The notes under the pieces are model-generated. The model searched no databases, was not told where the DNA came from, and saw only the letters and a list, made by a program, of their open reading frames with translations. A DNA stretch of 64,000 nucleotides from Euryhalocaulis sp050486445. Lineage in GTDB: Bacteria > Pseudomonadota > Alphaproteobacteria > Caulobacterales > Maricaulaceae. Below, piece after piece: positions 17,162 to 25,231 of this stretch (position 1 is the stretch's first letter; each line of letters opens with the position of its first letter). Location of the stretch: NCBI GenBank assembly GCA_050486445.1, contig JBJHDH010000012.1, positions 1 to 64,000 of the forward strand. Direction: 5' to 3'. Both the position numbers and the translations under genes were made by a program.

Positions 17162-17692
17162 ATGCCCAATCGCAGGCATTTTCTTCAGGCCGCGGCGGCT
17201 GCGAGCGTCACGCCCGCGCTGGCCGGCGCCGCTGGCGCAGGCGGGGTTACAACGGCCGCGCCGCCGGTCAGCCTGGTCATCTATGACGAACGATTCGCGG
17301 CGGCGCGGGAATTTGGCCGCGCCTCGCTGGCGCTGGGCGCACGGGTGCGGCGCATCGCCGGCGACGTCACCGATCTGTGGAACGGGGAGCTTTATCCGAT
17401 GTGGCGTCAGGCTCCAGCCGCCATCGCCGGCATGACGGCGCGCGATGCGCTGTTCTGTCTGGAGCAAATCGGCTGGGATTTCGGGATGCGTCTGCGCGTG
17501 CGCAACGCTCATCTGGCCGACGCCGACGGCGCACAAGCGGCGCACGCATTGCTGACTGCTCCCCTGCCCGCCGGTCCCGCTCCCGCCATGCTGACCATGT
17601 CTGCGAACGCGGCGGATGAGTTCGGCACGCTGTATCGCTGGGTGCTGGCTCCCGTGCAAAGCGGCGCCCCGGCGCGGAGCGCGCAGGCATGA
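17162..17692 (+). CDS. Tat-signal protein paired with the flavoprotein gene
   Basis: 176 residues from the ATG at 17162 (GGAGG upstream). The N-terminus MPNRRHFLQAAAAASVTPALAGAAGAGG is a twin-arginine signal. The mature part (about 145 residues) has LVIYDERFAAAREFGRASLALGARVRRIAGDVTDLW and DALFCLEQIGWDFGMRLRVRN. I do not recognise a named domain. The end overlaps the next gene by four bases (ATGA), so the two are translationally coupled and probably form one complex. Because the flavoprotein has no export signal of its own, this protein may carry it across the membrane as a Tat partner; that is inference. Confidence 0.7.
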   Translation: MPNRRHFLQAAAAASVTPALAGAAGAGGVTTAAPPVSLVIYDERFAAAREFGRASLALGARVRRIAGDVTDLWNGELYPMWRQAPAAIAGMTARDALFCLEQIGWDFGMRLRVRNAHLADADGAQAAHALLTAPLPAGPAPAMLTMSANAADEFGTLYRWVLAPVQSGAPARSAQA

Positions 17693-19206
17693 CGACACTT
17701 CCCGAAGGTGTGAGCGAGGCTGATTTCACGCAGGCGATGGCGCGCTTCCGCGAGGCGGTCGGCAGCGAGAATGTCTATACCGACGAGGCGGACGTGATGC
17801 TGTATCGCGACGCCTATTCGCCCTATTGGGGCGAGCCGGAGGAAAAGCTGGCCAGCGCGGCCGTGGCCCCCGCCAGCGCCGAAGAGGTGCAGGCGGTGGT
17901 GCGCATCGCCAATGAGCTGCGCATTCCGATCTATCCGATCTCGACCGGGCGCAATCTGGGCTATGGCGGCTCGGCGCCTGTGCTCTCGGGCAGCGTGGTG
18001 GTCGATCTCAAACGCATGAACCGCGTGCTGGAGGTGGACGAGCAGAACGCCGCCGTGCTGGTGGAGCCTGGCGTCTCCTATTTCGATCTGTACCGCCATC
18101 TCAGGGACATCGGCTCCGATCTGTGGATCGACCCGCCCGATCCGGGCTGGGGCAGCGTCATCGGCAACGCGCTGGACGGCGGCGGCGGCTGGACCGCCCG
18201 GCCCTATCGCGACCATTTTGGCGCGCATTGCGGTATGGAAGTGGTGCTGCCAAACGGTGATCTGGTGCGCACCGGCATGGGCGCCATGCCCGGCGCCAAG
18301 ACCTGGATACACAATAAATGGGGCTTTGGCCCGTGGGTGAGCGGGCTGTTCCGCCAGTCCAATTTCGGCATCGTCACCAAGATGGGTTTCTGGATGATGC
18401 CGCGCCCGGAGGCTTATCAGTCTGTCACGGTTTCCGTCCCGCGCGACGAAGACATTATCCCGCTGGTCGACCGGCTGAACTGGCTGGAAAACGCGGGCGT
18501 GGTGAACGGCTCTACCCAGCTTGGCCGCGGCTTTGGCGGCGCCGGCGCCTGGTCATGCAGCCTTCCGGTCTATGGCCCCGAGCGCGTGGTGCGCGCCCAG
18601 ATCGAATACGTGAAGGAAAAATACGCGGAGATTCCGGGCGCGGTAATTCAGGAAGCCGCGCTGATCCGCACGCCGCTGAGCCCCGAAGATTATGAGCGCG
18701 TGCGTCTGGTCAATTTCGGCATTCCGGATCTCTCCACCTTTGTTTCCGGCACACGTACGCCGGGCAATCCCGATCCGGCGGGCGGGCATATTGGCTTTTC
18801 GCCGCTGGTGCCGCGCACCGGCGAGGATATTCTGGCCTTTCACCGCTTCTATCAGGAAAATCTGGCGGAAGTTTCGGGCGGCGAGAATCCCGGCTTTTTC
18901 GGCCCGATCATGATGACCAACTGGGACCGTTCTCTGGTCTGCCTCATCATGTTTCCCATCGGCCGTGATCCGGAAATGAACGCCAGAATGCGCACCGCTT
19001 TCCGCCGCTGGGTATCGCTGGCCACGGAGCATGGCTGGAGCGAATACCGCACCGCGGCGGCCTTCATGGATGATGTGGCGGACACCTATTCGTTCAACGG
19101 TCACGCGCTGCGCCGGCTGCACGAAACGCTGAAAGACGCGGTGGATCCGAACGGCGTTCTGGCCGCCGGCCGTTACGGCGTCTGGCCGCGCCATCTGCGA
19201 AGCTGA
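17689..19206 (+). CDS. FAD-linked oxidase, 4-cresol dehydrogenase/vanillyl-alcohol-oxidase type
   Basis: 505 residues. An FAD_binding_4 (PCMH) domain spans about 50-240: PISTGRNLGYGGSAPVLSGSVVVDLKRMNRVLEVD, ALVEPGVSYFDLYRHL-type strand, DPPDPGWGSVIGNALDGGGGWTARPYRDHFGAHCGMEVVLPNG. A cresol-dehydrogenase-like C-terminal half follows, ending in AAGRYGVWP, the usual close of VAO/PCMH enzymes. Such enzymes oxidise para-alkylphenols at the benzylic carbon. Dehydrogenase members pass electrons to a small cytochrome c, and one is encoded 1.3 kb downstream. I could not place the covalent FAD residue. The coupled Tat protein upstream suggests a periplasmic complex. Confidence 0.85.
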   Translation: MTTLPEGVSEADFTQAMARFREAVGSENVYTDEADVMLYRDAYSPYWGEPEEKLASAAVAPASAEEVQAVVRIANELRIPIYPISTGRNLGYGGSAPVLSGSVVVDLKRMNRVLEVDEQNAAVLVEPGVSYFDLYRHLRDIGSDLWIDPPDPGWGSVIGNALDGGGGWTARPYRDHFGAHCGMEVVLPNGDLVRTGMGAMPGAKTWIHNKWGFGPWVSGLFRQSNFGIVTKMGFWMMPRPEAYQSVTVSVPRDEDIIPLVDRLNWLENAGVVNGSTQLGRGFGGAGAWSCSLPVYGPERVVRAQIEYVKEKYAEIPGAVIQEAALIRTPLSPEDYERVRLVNFGIPDLSTFVSGTRTPGNPDPAGGHIGFSPLVPRTGEDILAFHRFYQENLAEVSGGENPGFFGPIMMTNWDRSLVCLIMFPIGRDPEMNARMRTAFRRWVSLATEHGWSEYRTAAAFMDDVADTYSFNGHALRRLHETLKDAVDPNGVLAAGRYGVWPRHLRS

Positions 19207-19220
19207 GGGACATACGGACC

Positions 19221-20528
19221 ATGCTGAAACACACTTTGTTCGGTCTGTTCGGGGCGAGCGCGCTGGCGCTCGCCGCCTGTGGCGAGGCGCCACCGCCCGC
19301 GCCGGCGGCGGAAATCCCGGCTCCGGCGGCGGTCGCGGAAGTTCCGCGCGCATCGGGCGCAGAGCGGGTCGGCCCGGCGGTCGCCGAGGCGACCCATGTG
19401 CTGGTCGATAGTGGCTTTATCGCCGGCATCGTCACCATGACAGCCAAGGACGGCGAGATCGTGGCCCGCGACGCCTATGGCGTGCAGAGCGTAGAGACCG
19501 GCGTTCCGATGGCGGAGGATACGATCTTCGCCATCGCCTCGATGACCAAGCCGGTCGCGGGCGTGGCGCTGATGATCCTCTATGACGAGGGTAAATGGAC
19601 GCTGGACGATCCCGTGACCCTGCACCTGCCCGAACTGGCCGGAATGCAGGTGCAGCTTGAAGACGGAACGCGCGTGCCTGCCGAGAGCGAAATGACCATG
19701 CGCCAACTGGTCAGCCATACGGCCGGTTTCGCCTATGGGCTCGGCCCGTCCTCGCCGGTCGATACGCTGTATTTCGATGCCGATATCAGCGCCGTGGACC
19801 AGACGCCGGACGAGTTTCTGGAGCGGCTGGCGGCGCTGCCGCTGGTTGCGCAGCCGGGTGAGCGCTGGATCTATTCCATCGGTGTGGACGTGCAGGGCGT
19901 GATTATCGAACGGCTTTCGGGCCAGAGCTTCGCCGATTTCGCGCGCGAGCAGATTTTTACGCCGCTCGGCATGAACGACACTGCCTTCTATGTGCCGGCG
20001 GAAAAACAGGACCGGCTGGCCCGTATCCATCGCTATGCGAACGGCCAGTTGGAGCAGGTCGAATCCACCTTCCATTTCGGCCGCGCGCCAACGCAGCAGC
20101 CAGCCTTCTCCTCCGGCGGCGCGGGTCTCTATTCCACCGCGCCGGACTATCTGACCTTCGCGCGCATGATGCTGAACGACGGTGAATGGAACGGCGTGCG
20201 GATTCTGAGCGAAGACAGCGCGCGGCTGATGCACACCAATCTGCTGCCCGGCCATGCGCCGACCACCGGCCCCGGCAACGGCACGGGCTTTGGCGTCGAT
20301 TTCGGCATCATCATGGACCCGGCGGCGACAAACGATCCGCGCGGCGCCGGAACCTATTATTGGGGCGGCGCCTTTGGCACCTTCTTCTGGATCGACCCCG
20401 CCAACGATCTGGCGACGGTCGGCATGTTCCAGCGCGGCGGCGGCGGCGGGCCGCCCGACCCCAACAACCCGATTCCCGATCCGCAATCCGTGACGCGCGC
20501 GGCGATCTATCAGGCGCTGGCCGAATGA
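19221..20528 (+). CDS. Beta-lactamase-fold serine hydrolase, lipoprotein
   Basis: 435 residues. The lipobox LALAACG near residue 18 marks an outer or periplasmic lipoprotein. The class C beta-lactamase/esterase fold shows Ser-x-x-Lys as SMTK in TIFAIASMTKPVAG, a Tyr in GERWIYSIGVDV at the second catalytic motif, and a closing GGAFGTFFWIDP. It is more likely an esterase or D-aminopeptidase-like enzyme than a beta-lactamase. It begins 14 bases after the flavoprotein gene and overlaps the cytochrome c gene by four bases, so it is part of the same operon. It may release phenolic substrate at the cell envelope. Confidence 0.85.
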   Translation: MLKHTLFGLFGASALALAACGEAPPPAPAAEIPAPAAVAEVPRASGAERVGPAVAEATHVLVDSGFIAGIVTMTAKDGEIVARDAYGVQSVETGVPMAEDTIFAIASMTKPVAGVALMILYDEGKWTLDDPVTLHLPELAGMQVQLEDGTRVPAESEMTMRQLVSHTAGFAYGLGPSSPVDTLYFDADISAVDQTPDEFLERLAALPLVAQPGERWIYSIGVDVQGVIIERLSGQSFADFAREQIFTPLGMNDTAFYVPAEKQDRLARIHRYANGQLEQVESTFHFGRAPTQQPAFSSGGAGLYSTAPDYLTFARMMLNDGEWNGVRILSEDSARLMHTNLLPGHAPTTGPGNGTGFGVDFGIIMDPAATNDPRGAGTYYWGGAFGTFFWIDPANDLATVGMFQRGGGGGPPDPNNPIPDPQSVTRAAIYQALAE

Positions 20529-20935
20529 TGCGCGCCGTTCTCATCGGCGGGGCCGGGACCGTGCTGCTGCTCTGCGGCGCGGCGCAGGCCCAGGATGCGC
20601 GCTGGCCGCAAGGGTTTCCGCCAATCCCGCCGGCGCAGGGCGTGGTGGACCCGGCGACGCTGAGCGACCCGCAACTCCAGCGCGGGCACGACATTTTCCG
20701 GCGCGAATGCGCGGTCTGTCACGGCGCGGGGCGCGGAATGCCGGGCACATCGTCGCTGGCCCTGAAATATGGCGACACCCTGCCCGCGCTGCTGGAAGAG
20801 CGCACCGATCTGACGCCGGAGCTGACGGAATTTTTTGTGCGCAACGGCGTCGGCGCCATGGCGCAATATCGCAAAACCGAAATCAGCGATCTGGAGCTTG
20901 CCGATCTGGCCGCGTATCTTGCGCGCGAACAATGA
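20525..20935 (+). CDS. Small periplasmic cytochrome c
   Basis: 136 residues with a signal peptide (about 1-22, ending AAQAQ). One haem site, CAVCH, lies near residue 65, with a probable axial Met in NGVGAMAQYRKTEISDLELADLAAYLAREQ. Size and haem arrangement resemble the PchC-type cytochrome subunit that takes electrons from 4-cresol dehydrogenase, and the flavoprotein gene is in the same operon. It starts within the stop of the serine hydrolase gene. Direct electron transfer from the flavoprotein is likely but not proven. Confidence 0.88.
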   Translation: MMRAVLIGGAGTVLLLCGAAQAQDARWPQGFPPIPPAQGVVDPATLSDPQLQRGHDIFRRECAVCHGAGRGMPGTSSLALKYGDTLPALLEERTDLTPELTEFFVRNGVGAMAQYRKTEISDLELADLAAYLAREQ

Positions 20936-20979
20936 CGGCCCGGCGCGATGACACGCCACGCCCGAAATAGGGGATTCCA

Positions 20980-21600
20980 ATGAAAACCATGATTCATACG
21001 GCGGCGGTCTCCGGCCTCGCCCTCGCGCTCGCGGCCTGCGGCGAAAACGCGCCGGAAACCTCGGCGGCGATCCCGCCACCGGCCCCTGCTCCGGTCCCGC
21101 TCCCGCTGTTCGACGGCCAGTCGCTGGACGGCTGGATCGAGCAGGGCGAGGCCGAATGGCGAGTGACAGACGGCGAGATCGTGGGGACCGGCGACGTTCC
21201 CACCAATTTCATCCTCACCAACCGGGATTATTACGATTTCGTCCTGACGCTGGAATTCTGGATCAGCGCCGGCGGAAACAGCGGCGTGTTCTTCCGCTGC
21301 GCCAATCCCGAGCCGACCGACACCACCTGTTACGAGGCCAATATTTTCGATATCCGGCCCGATCAGTCCGGCCGCACCGGCGCGCTGGTCAATATCGAAC
21401 CGCCGATGGTGGTCATCGACACGGAAGAGCGCTGGAACACCTATGAAATCCGCGCCGAGGGCGAGCGCCTGACCGTCATCCTGAACGGCGAGACCACGGT
21501 GGATATTCGCGACACGACGCACACGTCGGAAAGCCCGATCTTCCTTCAGGTCGGTCCCGGCGAGGTGCGCTTCCGCAATATCGCGATCACAGAACTATAG
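20980..21600 (+). CDS. DUF1080 (3-keto-disaccharide hydrolase-like) lipoprotein
   Basis: 206 residues, with lipobox ALAACGE near residue 19 followed by a Pro/Ala-rich tether. The DUF1080 domain spans about 40-205: PLFDGQSLDGWIEQGEAEWRVTDGEIVGTGD, LTLEFWISAGGNSGVFFRC and a final strand VGPGEVRFRNIAITEL. It has a concanavalin-like jelly-roll fold; some members hydrolyse 3-keto-glucosides. It sits 44 bases after the cytochrome gene on the same strand. Glycosides of phenols would be a sensible substrate here, but this is a guess. Confidence 0.85.
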   Translation: MKTMIHTAAVSGLALALAACGENAPETSAAIPPPAPAPVPLPLFDGQSLDGWIEQGEAEWRVTDGEIVGTGDVPTNFILTNRDYYDFVLTLEFWISAGGNSGVFFRCANPEPTDTTCYEANIFDIRPDQSGRTGALVNIEPPMVVIDTEERWNTYEIRAEGERLTVILNGETTVDIRDTTHTSESPIFLQVGPGEVRFRNIAITEL

Positions 21601-21694
21601 AGCGCGATCCATCCAGGCGGATTTTGCCCCCCGCCCGGAAATCGCCGGAGACCGGCCTTATTTCGGACGCAGGGCGGCATGAGCGTGCGCGCCC

Positions 21695-22621
21695 ATGGTT
21701 CTGGACGCCTCCGGCCTTTACAAGACCTATCGTAAATCCGGCCGCGCAGTAACGGCGCTGGACGGCATGTCGCTGCGCGTCGAGCGCGGCGGCGTGCATG
21801 GCCTGATCGGGCCGAACGGGGCCGGAAAATCCACCCTGCTGCGCGTCATTCTGGGGCTTGTGCGCGCCGACCGCGGAACCTGCCGCGTGCTGGACGGCGC
21901 GCCAGGTCAGGCGCGCGCCATGCGGCGCACCGGCTCGATGATCGAAACGCCGCGCCTCTATCCCTTTCTCACCGGCGCGGCGACGCTCCGCGTGCTGGCG
22001 CGCACGTCCGGCGTCCGGCTTTCCGATCCGGCGCCGCTGCTGGCGCGTGTCGGCCTTTCCCACGCGGCAGACCGCAAGGTTTCCACCTATTCGGTAGGCA
22101 TGAAACAGCGCCTTGGCGTCGCCGCCGCGCTGCTGGGCGATCCGGATTTCCTGATTCTGGACGAGCCGCTGAACGGGCTGGACCCCGCCGGCATCCGCGA
22201 GATGCGCGACCTGATCGCCCGCATCGCCGAAAACGGCGCCACCGTGCTGCTGTCCAGCCATGTTCTGGGCGAGGTGGAGCGGGTCTGCGACTATGTGACA
22301 ATTATCAAGGACGGGCGCGCGCTGGCCGAGGGCCGGGTCGCGGATTTTCTCTCCCGCGCGCGGGCCTTGCGCATTGAGGCGCGGCCGCTGGACCGGGCGC
22401 TGGAACGCGCACAGGCGCTCGCCGGGCCGGGCGCGGAGCTGCGCGACGGCGCGCTGTGGGTTTCCTGCGCGCGCGAGGACGCGCCGGCGCTGCTGGCGGC
22501 GCTGACCGGCGCGGGCGTGGACATTTTCGAGGCGCGCTGGGCCGGCGGCGATCTGGAAACCCTGTTCTTCGCCGCGACCGAAAACACGGCCGGAGATGAA
22601 GCAGGAGCGCCGCGCACATGA
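21695..22621 (+). CDS. ABC transporter ATP-binding protein
   Basis: 308 residues. Walker A GPNGAGKST near residue 45, Q-loop region around MIETPRLYPFLTG, signature YSVGMKQRL, Walker B FLILDEPLNGLDPAG and H-loop SSHVLGEVER are all present. The C-terminal extension of about 90 residues is typical of DrrA/CcmA-type exporters. The stop overlaps the permease start by four bases. The bacitracin/lantibiotic-immunity-like pattern (early SMIETP) is common in ABC-2 systems that expel lipophilic compounds; the substrate is unknown. Confidence 0.93.
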   Translation: MVLDASGLYKTYRKSGRAVTALDGMSLRVERGGVHGLIGPNGAGKSTLLRVILGLVRADRGTCRVLDGAPGQARAMRRTGSMIETPRLYPFLTGAATLRVLARTSGVRLSDPAPLLARVGLSHAADRKVSTYSVGMKQRLGVAAALLGDPDFLILDEPLNGLDPAGIREMRDLIARIAENGATVLLSSHVLGEVERVCDYVTIIKDGRALAEGRVADFLSRARALRIEARPLDRALERAQALAGPGAELRDGALWVSCAREDAPALLAALTGAGVDIFEARWAGGDLETLFFAATENTAGDEAGAPRT

Positions 22622-23439
22622 GCATGACCGCCGACGCCTTCCACGCCGAGACAATAAAGCTGGCGGCCAATCGCGGCGCGCTGTTCTGGGGCTTCGCCGC
22701 TGTTCCGGCGCTGGTGCTGCTGTTCGGCGCGCTGGGCGATCTGTTCGTCTGGGCCACCGTGCCGGGCGCGGGCGCCGTGCCGCGCGCGCCGCTGCTGGCC
22801 GATATGACTGGCGCGCTCAGCGCGGCGGGCAATCCGATCTGGCACCTGTTCTACATCGTTGGCGCCGCGACGCTATTCGCCGGAGAATATCGCTGGGAAA
22901 GCTGGCGCTTTATCGTGCCGCGCAGCAGCCGGACCAGCCTGATCCTGGGAAAAATGGCGGCCTTCGCTTTGTTCGCGGCGGTCAGCCTGATCCTGATCGC
23001 GCTGGCCGGGCTTCTGGTGGCGCTGGGCGCCGCGATGCTGCATTCCGCCCCGGCGCGGGGAAGCGCAGGCTGGACCGGCTTTGCGCTGATGTTCGCCATT
23101 GGCTGGCTCCAGCTTTGCGCCATTGCTTCGCTGACCGCGCTGGCCGCCATCGCAACGCGCTCGCTGCTGGGCGCGCTGATGCCGGTGTTTCTGTTCGGAC
23201 TGGCGCAGGCCGTGTTCGCCGGCATGTTCGGCGAGGTTGCGGGCGATCCGCGCTTCATCGCCGCCATGCCGAACCTCGCCGCCGGGGTCGCGCGCGGTTG
23301 GGCCGCGCATCTGGCCGGCGACCCGGACGCCATCGGCGCATTCGGCCCGCTGGCCATTCTGGCGCTTCTGGGCTGGATCGTGGTCCCGCTGACCGCCGCT
23401 ATCGCCCTGTTCGGACGGCAGGATCTCTCACGGGAATAG
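22618..23439 (+). CDS. ABC-2-type transporter permease
   Basis: 273 residues with about six hydrophobic segments: ALFWGFAAVPALVLLFGALGDL, IVGAATLFAGEYRWESWRF, AALFAAVSLILIALAGLL and others, ending LLGWIVVPLTAAIALFGRQDL. The short cytoplasmic piece IVPRSSRTSLILGKM after helix 2 is characteristic of ABC-2 permeases. It starts inside the ATPase gene, so the two form one exporter. It converges on a minus-strand gene with a 19-base gap. Confidence 0.88.
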   Translation: MSMTADAFHAETIKLAANRGALFWGFAAVPALVLLFGALGDLFVWATVPGAGAVPRAPLLADMTGALSAAGNPIWHLFYIVGAATLFAGEYRWESWRFIVPRSSRTSLILGKMAAFALFAAVSLILIALAGLLVALGAAMLHSAPARGSAGWTGFALMFAIGWLQLCAIASLTALAAIATRSLLGALMPVFLFGLAQAVFAGMFGEVAGDPRFIAAMPNLAAGVARGWAAHLAGDPDAIGAFGPLAILALLGWIVVPLTAAIALFGRQDLSRE

Positions 23440-23458
23440 ACGCGGCGCTTTCTTCGGA

Positions 23459-23881
23459 TCAGCTCTCGGGTACGCCGCGCGCGGTCAGTTCCTCTCCGAT
23501 CCGGCGGATTTCCTCATGAAAAAACGCAATCGCTTCGCGTTGCGATGCAAGTTCGTCTGCGATCAGGCTTCGCTCAATACCCCGATCGCCATAGCGATGC
23601 ACGCCAATCAGGGCGACGGCGCCGCCAGCCAATGTCAGGGCGCCGCCGAACGTCAAGATTGATGCAATGAAAATCCCCGCGCCCGCGGCCGAAACGCCGG
23701 CAAAGACCAGGACGCCATCCAGGGCGAATCCCTTCGAGAGTCCGTCGCGCCGGCCTTCAAGATAGGCGTTTCCGTTCTGGATACGCCGTAGCTCTTTCCG
23801 GCAATGGCCGGAATAGGCGACAAGTTCTCCATCGCCCAGACCGGAAAGATTTTTAGGCTGAAAGAACGCCCAACGGGGCAC
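23459..23881 (-). CDS. Hypothetical membrane protein with helical hairpin
   Basis: 140 residues. A soluble N-terminal part (about 1-48; LSGLGDGELVAYSGHCRKELRRIQNGNAYLEGRRDGLSKGF) precedes two hydrophobic stretches (about 50-95, VLVFAGVSAAGAGIFIASILTFGGALTLAGGAVALIGV). A charged helical C-terminus (ERSLIADELASQREAIAFFHEEIRRIGEELTARG) may form a coiled coil. I recognise no family. It lies two bases after another small membrane-protein gene on the same strand, and the two probably work together. Confidence 0.55.
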   Translation of the reverse strand: MPRWAFFQPKNLSGLGDGELVAYSGHCRKELRRIQNGNAYLEGRRDGLSKGFALDGVLVFAGVSAAGAGIFIASILTFGGALTLAGGAVALIGVHRYGDRGIERSLIADELASQREAIAFFHEEIRRIGEELTARGVPES

Positions 23882-23883
23882 GG

Positions 23884-24243
23884 CTAGATCGCACTTGCTT
23901 TGCCGCGAAGACCGGAAGCGGCAATCCGGGCTTCAAGCCTGTCAGAGGCTTCGAGCGCGTCGTTCACTTCACGCCCCGCCATAAGGAATTGCGCATCCAG
24001 CGAACGAGCTTCCCGGGATTCCTGCACACGGGCGAATAGCGCGACCGCGACAAGGATAAGCCCCAGCGCCATCGCGCCGCCGGATGCGAGAAGGAGATTG
24101 GCTGTGTCGAACGGCACCAGATCGAACAGGCTGGCGGCAAAAAAGACGAGCGCGGCCACGGCCGTCGCCGCGCCGGCCCAACCTGTCGATTTTTCCACCA
24201 ATCTCGCCGCCGTCATGCCCGAAATGTATGGTCCATGATCCAA
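23884..24243 (-). CDS. Hypothetical small membrane protein
   Basis: 119 residues. Two membrane helices (about 18-42, WAGAATAVAALVFFAASLFDLVPF, and 49-70, LLASGGAMALGLILVAVALFARV) are followed by a charged C-terminal helix (QESREARSLDAQFLMAGREVNDALEASDRLEARIAASG) likely to face the cytoplasm. Family not recognised. Layout and spacing resemble its downstream partner, so they may be a two-protein unit. It is divergent from the SDR gene. Confidence 0.55.
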   Translation of the reverse strand: MDHGPYISGMTAARLVEKSTGWAGAATAVAALVFFAASLFDLVPFDTANLLLASGGAMALGLILVAVALFARVQESREARSLDAQFLMAGREVNDALEASDRLEARIAASGLRGKASAI

Positions 24244-24329
24244 AGTGGCAAGATTACACGATTTCCCGGAGGTGGAAGCGCGGCCCGCCCTCCTCTATTT
24301 TGCTGATCCAGAACAAGGGAGGGGCGTCT

Positions 24330-25196
24330 ATGAGCGGGCTGTTGAGCGGGGAGACGGCGCTGGTGACCGGCGGCGGGCGCGGCTTTGGCCGGGCCATCGC
24401 GCTGGGGTTTGCGCGGGAAGGCGCCAATGTCGCCGTCGCCGCGCGCACCAAAAAACAGGTCAAGGCGGTCGCAAAAGAGATTGAATCGCTGGGCGTGAAG
24501 GCGCTGGCGCTGGAAGGCGACGTCACCAAGGGCAAGGACGTGGCGCGCCTTATTGAGGAGACGGAGGACGCGCTCGGCCCGATCTCGATCATGGTCAATA
24601 ATGCCGGGCGGCCGGGTCCGTTCGGCCCCATCGCCGAGCTGGACGCCGACGACTGGTGGGACGCGCAGAAGCTGCACATCCTGGCCCCGTTCCGTTTCAT
24701 GCGCGCGGTGCTGCCCGGCATGATCGAACGCGGAAAGGGATGTGTCATCAATGTCTCGTCGCGCGGCGGGCTGATGGTGCAGGGCAATCTCTCGGCCTAT
24801 TGCATGGGCAAGGCGGCGCTGATCCGGCTGAGCGAACTGGCGGCGCGCGAGACGCGCAAGGCCGGCGTTTCGGTCTTCTCCATCCAGCCCGGCGACGCCG
24901 CCACCGGTATGGCGGAGGAGACGGTGGCCGACGCAGGCGCGCAGAAGCATCTGCCCGGCATGGTGGAGGTGATCCGCCACTGGTGCGAGACAGCGGACAA
25001 TGAGGCGGTGTTCGCGGATTGCGCCCGGCTGTGCGTCACGCTGGCCGGCGGCGAATATCACGAGCTGAGCGGCAAATATCTGGAGCCGGATTACGATCTG
25101 GACCAGATGGTGCGCGACCTGATCCCCTGGAATGACCGCGACACCACCATTCTGGGCGGCGCCAAAATGCCGCCCGTGCCAAAAATGCCGGAATAG
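24330..25196 (+). CDS. SDR-family oxidoreductase
   Basis: 288 residues from the ATG at 24330 (AAGGGAGGGG upstream). Classical short-chain dehydrogenase: TGGGRGFG nucleotide-binding motif at about 13-20, NNAG at about 92-95, and catalytic YCMGK (Tyr/Lys) near residue 156. The C-terminus is long for the family and ends DTTILGGAKMPPVPKMPE. It oxidises or reduces an alcohol/ketone with NAD(P). It is followed by a BKACE-type enzyme and a tannase-family esterase on the same strand, so it probably works in the same catabolic route. Confidence 0.92.
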   Translation: MSGLLSGETALVTGGGRGFGRAIALGFAREGANVAVAARTKKQVKAVAKEIESLGVKALALEGDVTKGKDVARLIEETEDALGPISIMVNNAGRPGPFGPIAELDADDWWDAQKLHILAPFRFMRAVLPGMIERGKGCVINVSSRGGLMVQGNLSAYCMGKAALIRLSELAARETRKAGVSVFSIQPGDAATGMAEETVADAGAQKHLPGMVEVIRHWCETADNEAVFADCARLCVTLAGGEYHELSGKYLEPDYDLDQMVRDLIPWNDRDTTILGGAKMPPVPKMPE

Positions 25197-25231
25197 AAAC
25201 ACGCTGCAAAAAAGCGGGAGCGGGAGAGATT

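Noticed and set aside
17689..19206. Considered glycolate oxidase GlcD or a D-lactate dehydrogenase
   Set aside because: The length, the PPDPGWGSVIGN context and the terminal YGVWP point to the VAO/4-cresol-dehydrogenase branch, and no glcE/glcF genes are near.
19221..20528. Considered a true class C beta-lactamase
   Set aside because: It is a lipoprotein in a catabolic operon, with a Tyr-Ser-Ile rather than Tyr-x-Asn second motif and no regulator gene; a family VIII-like esterase fits better.
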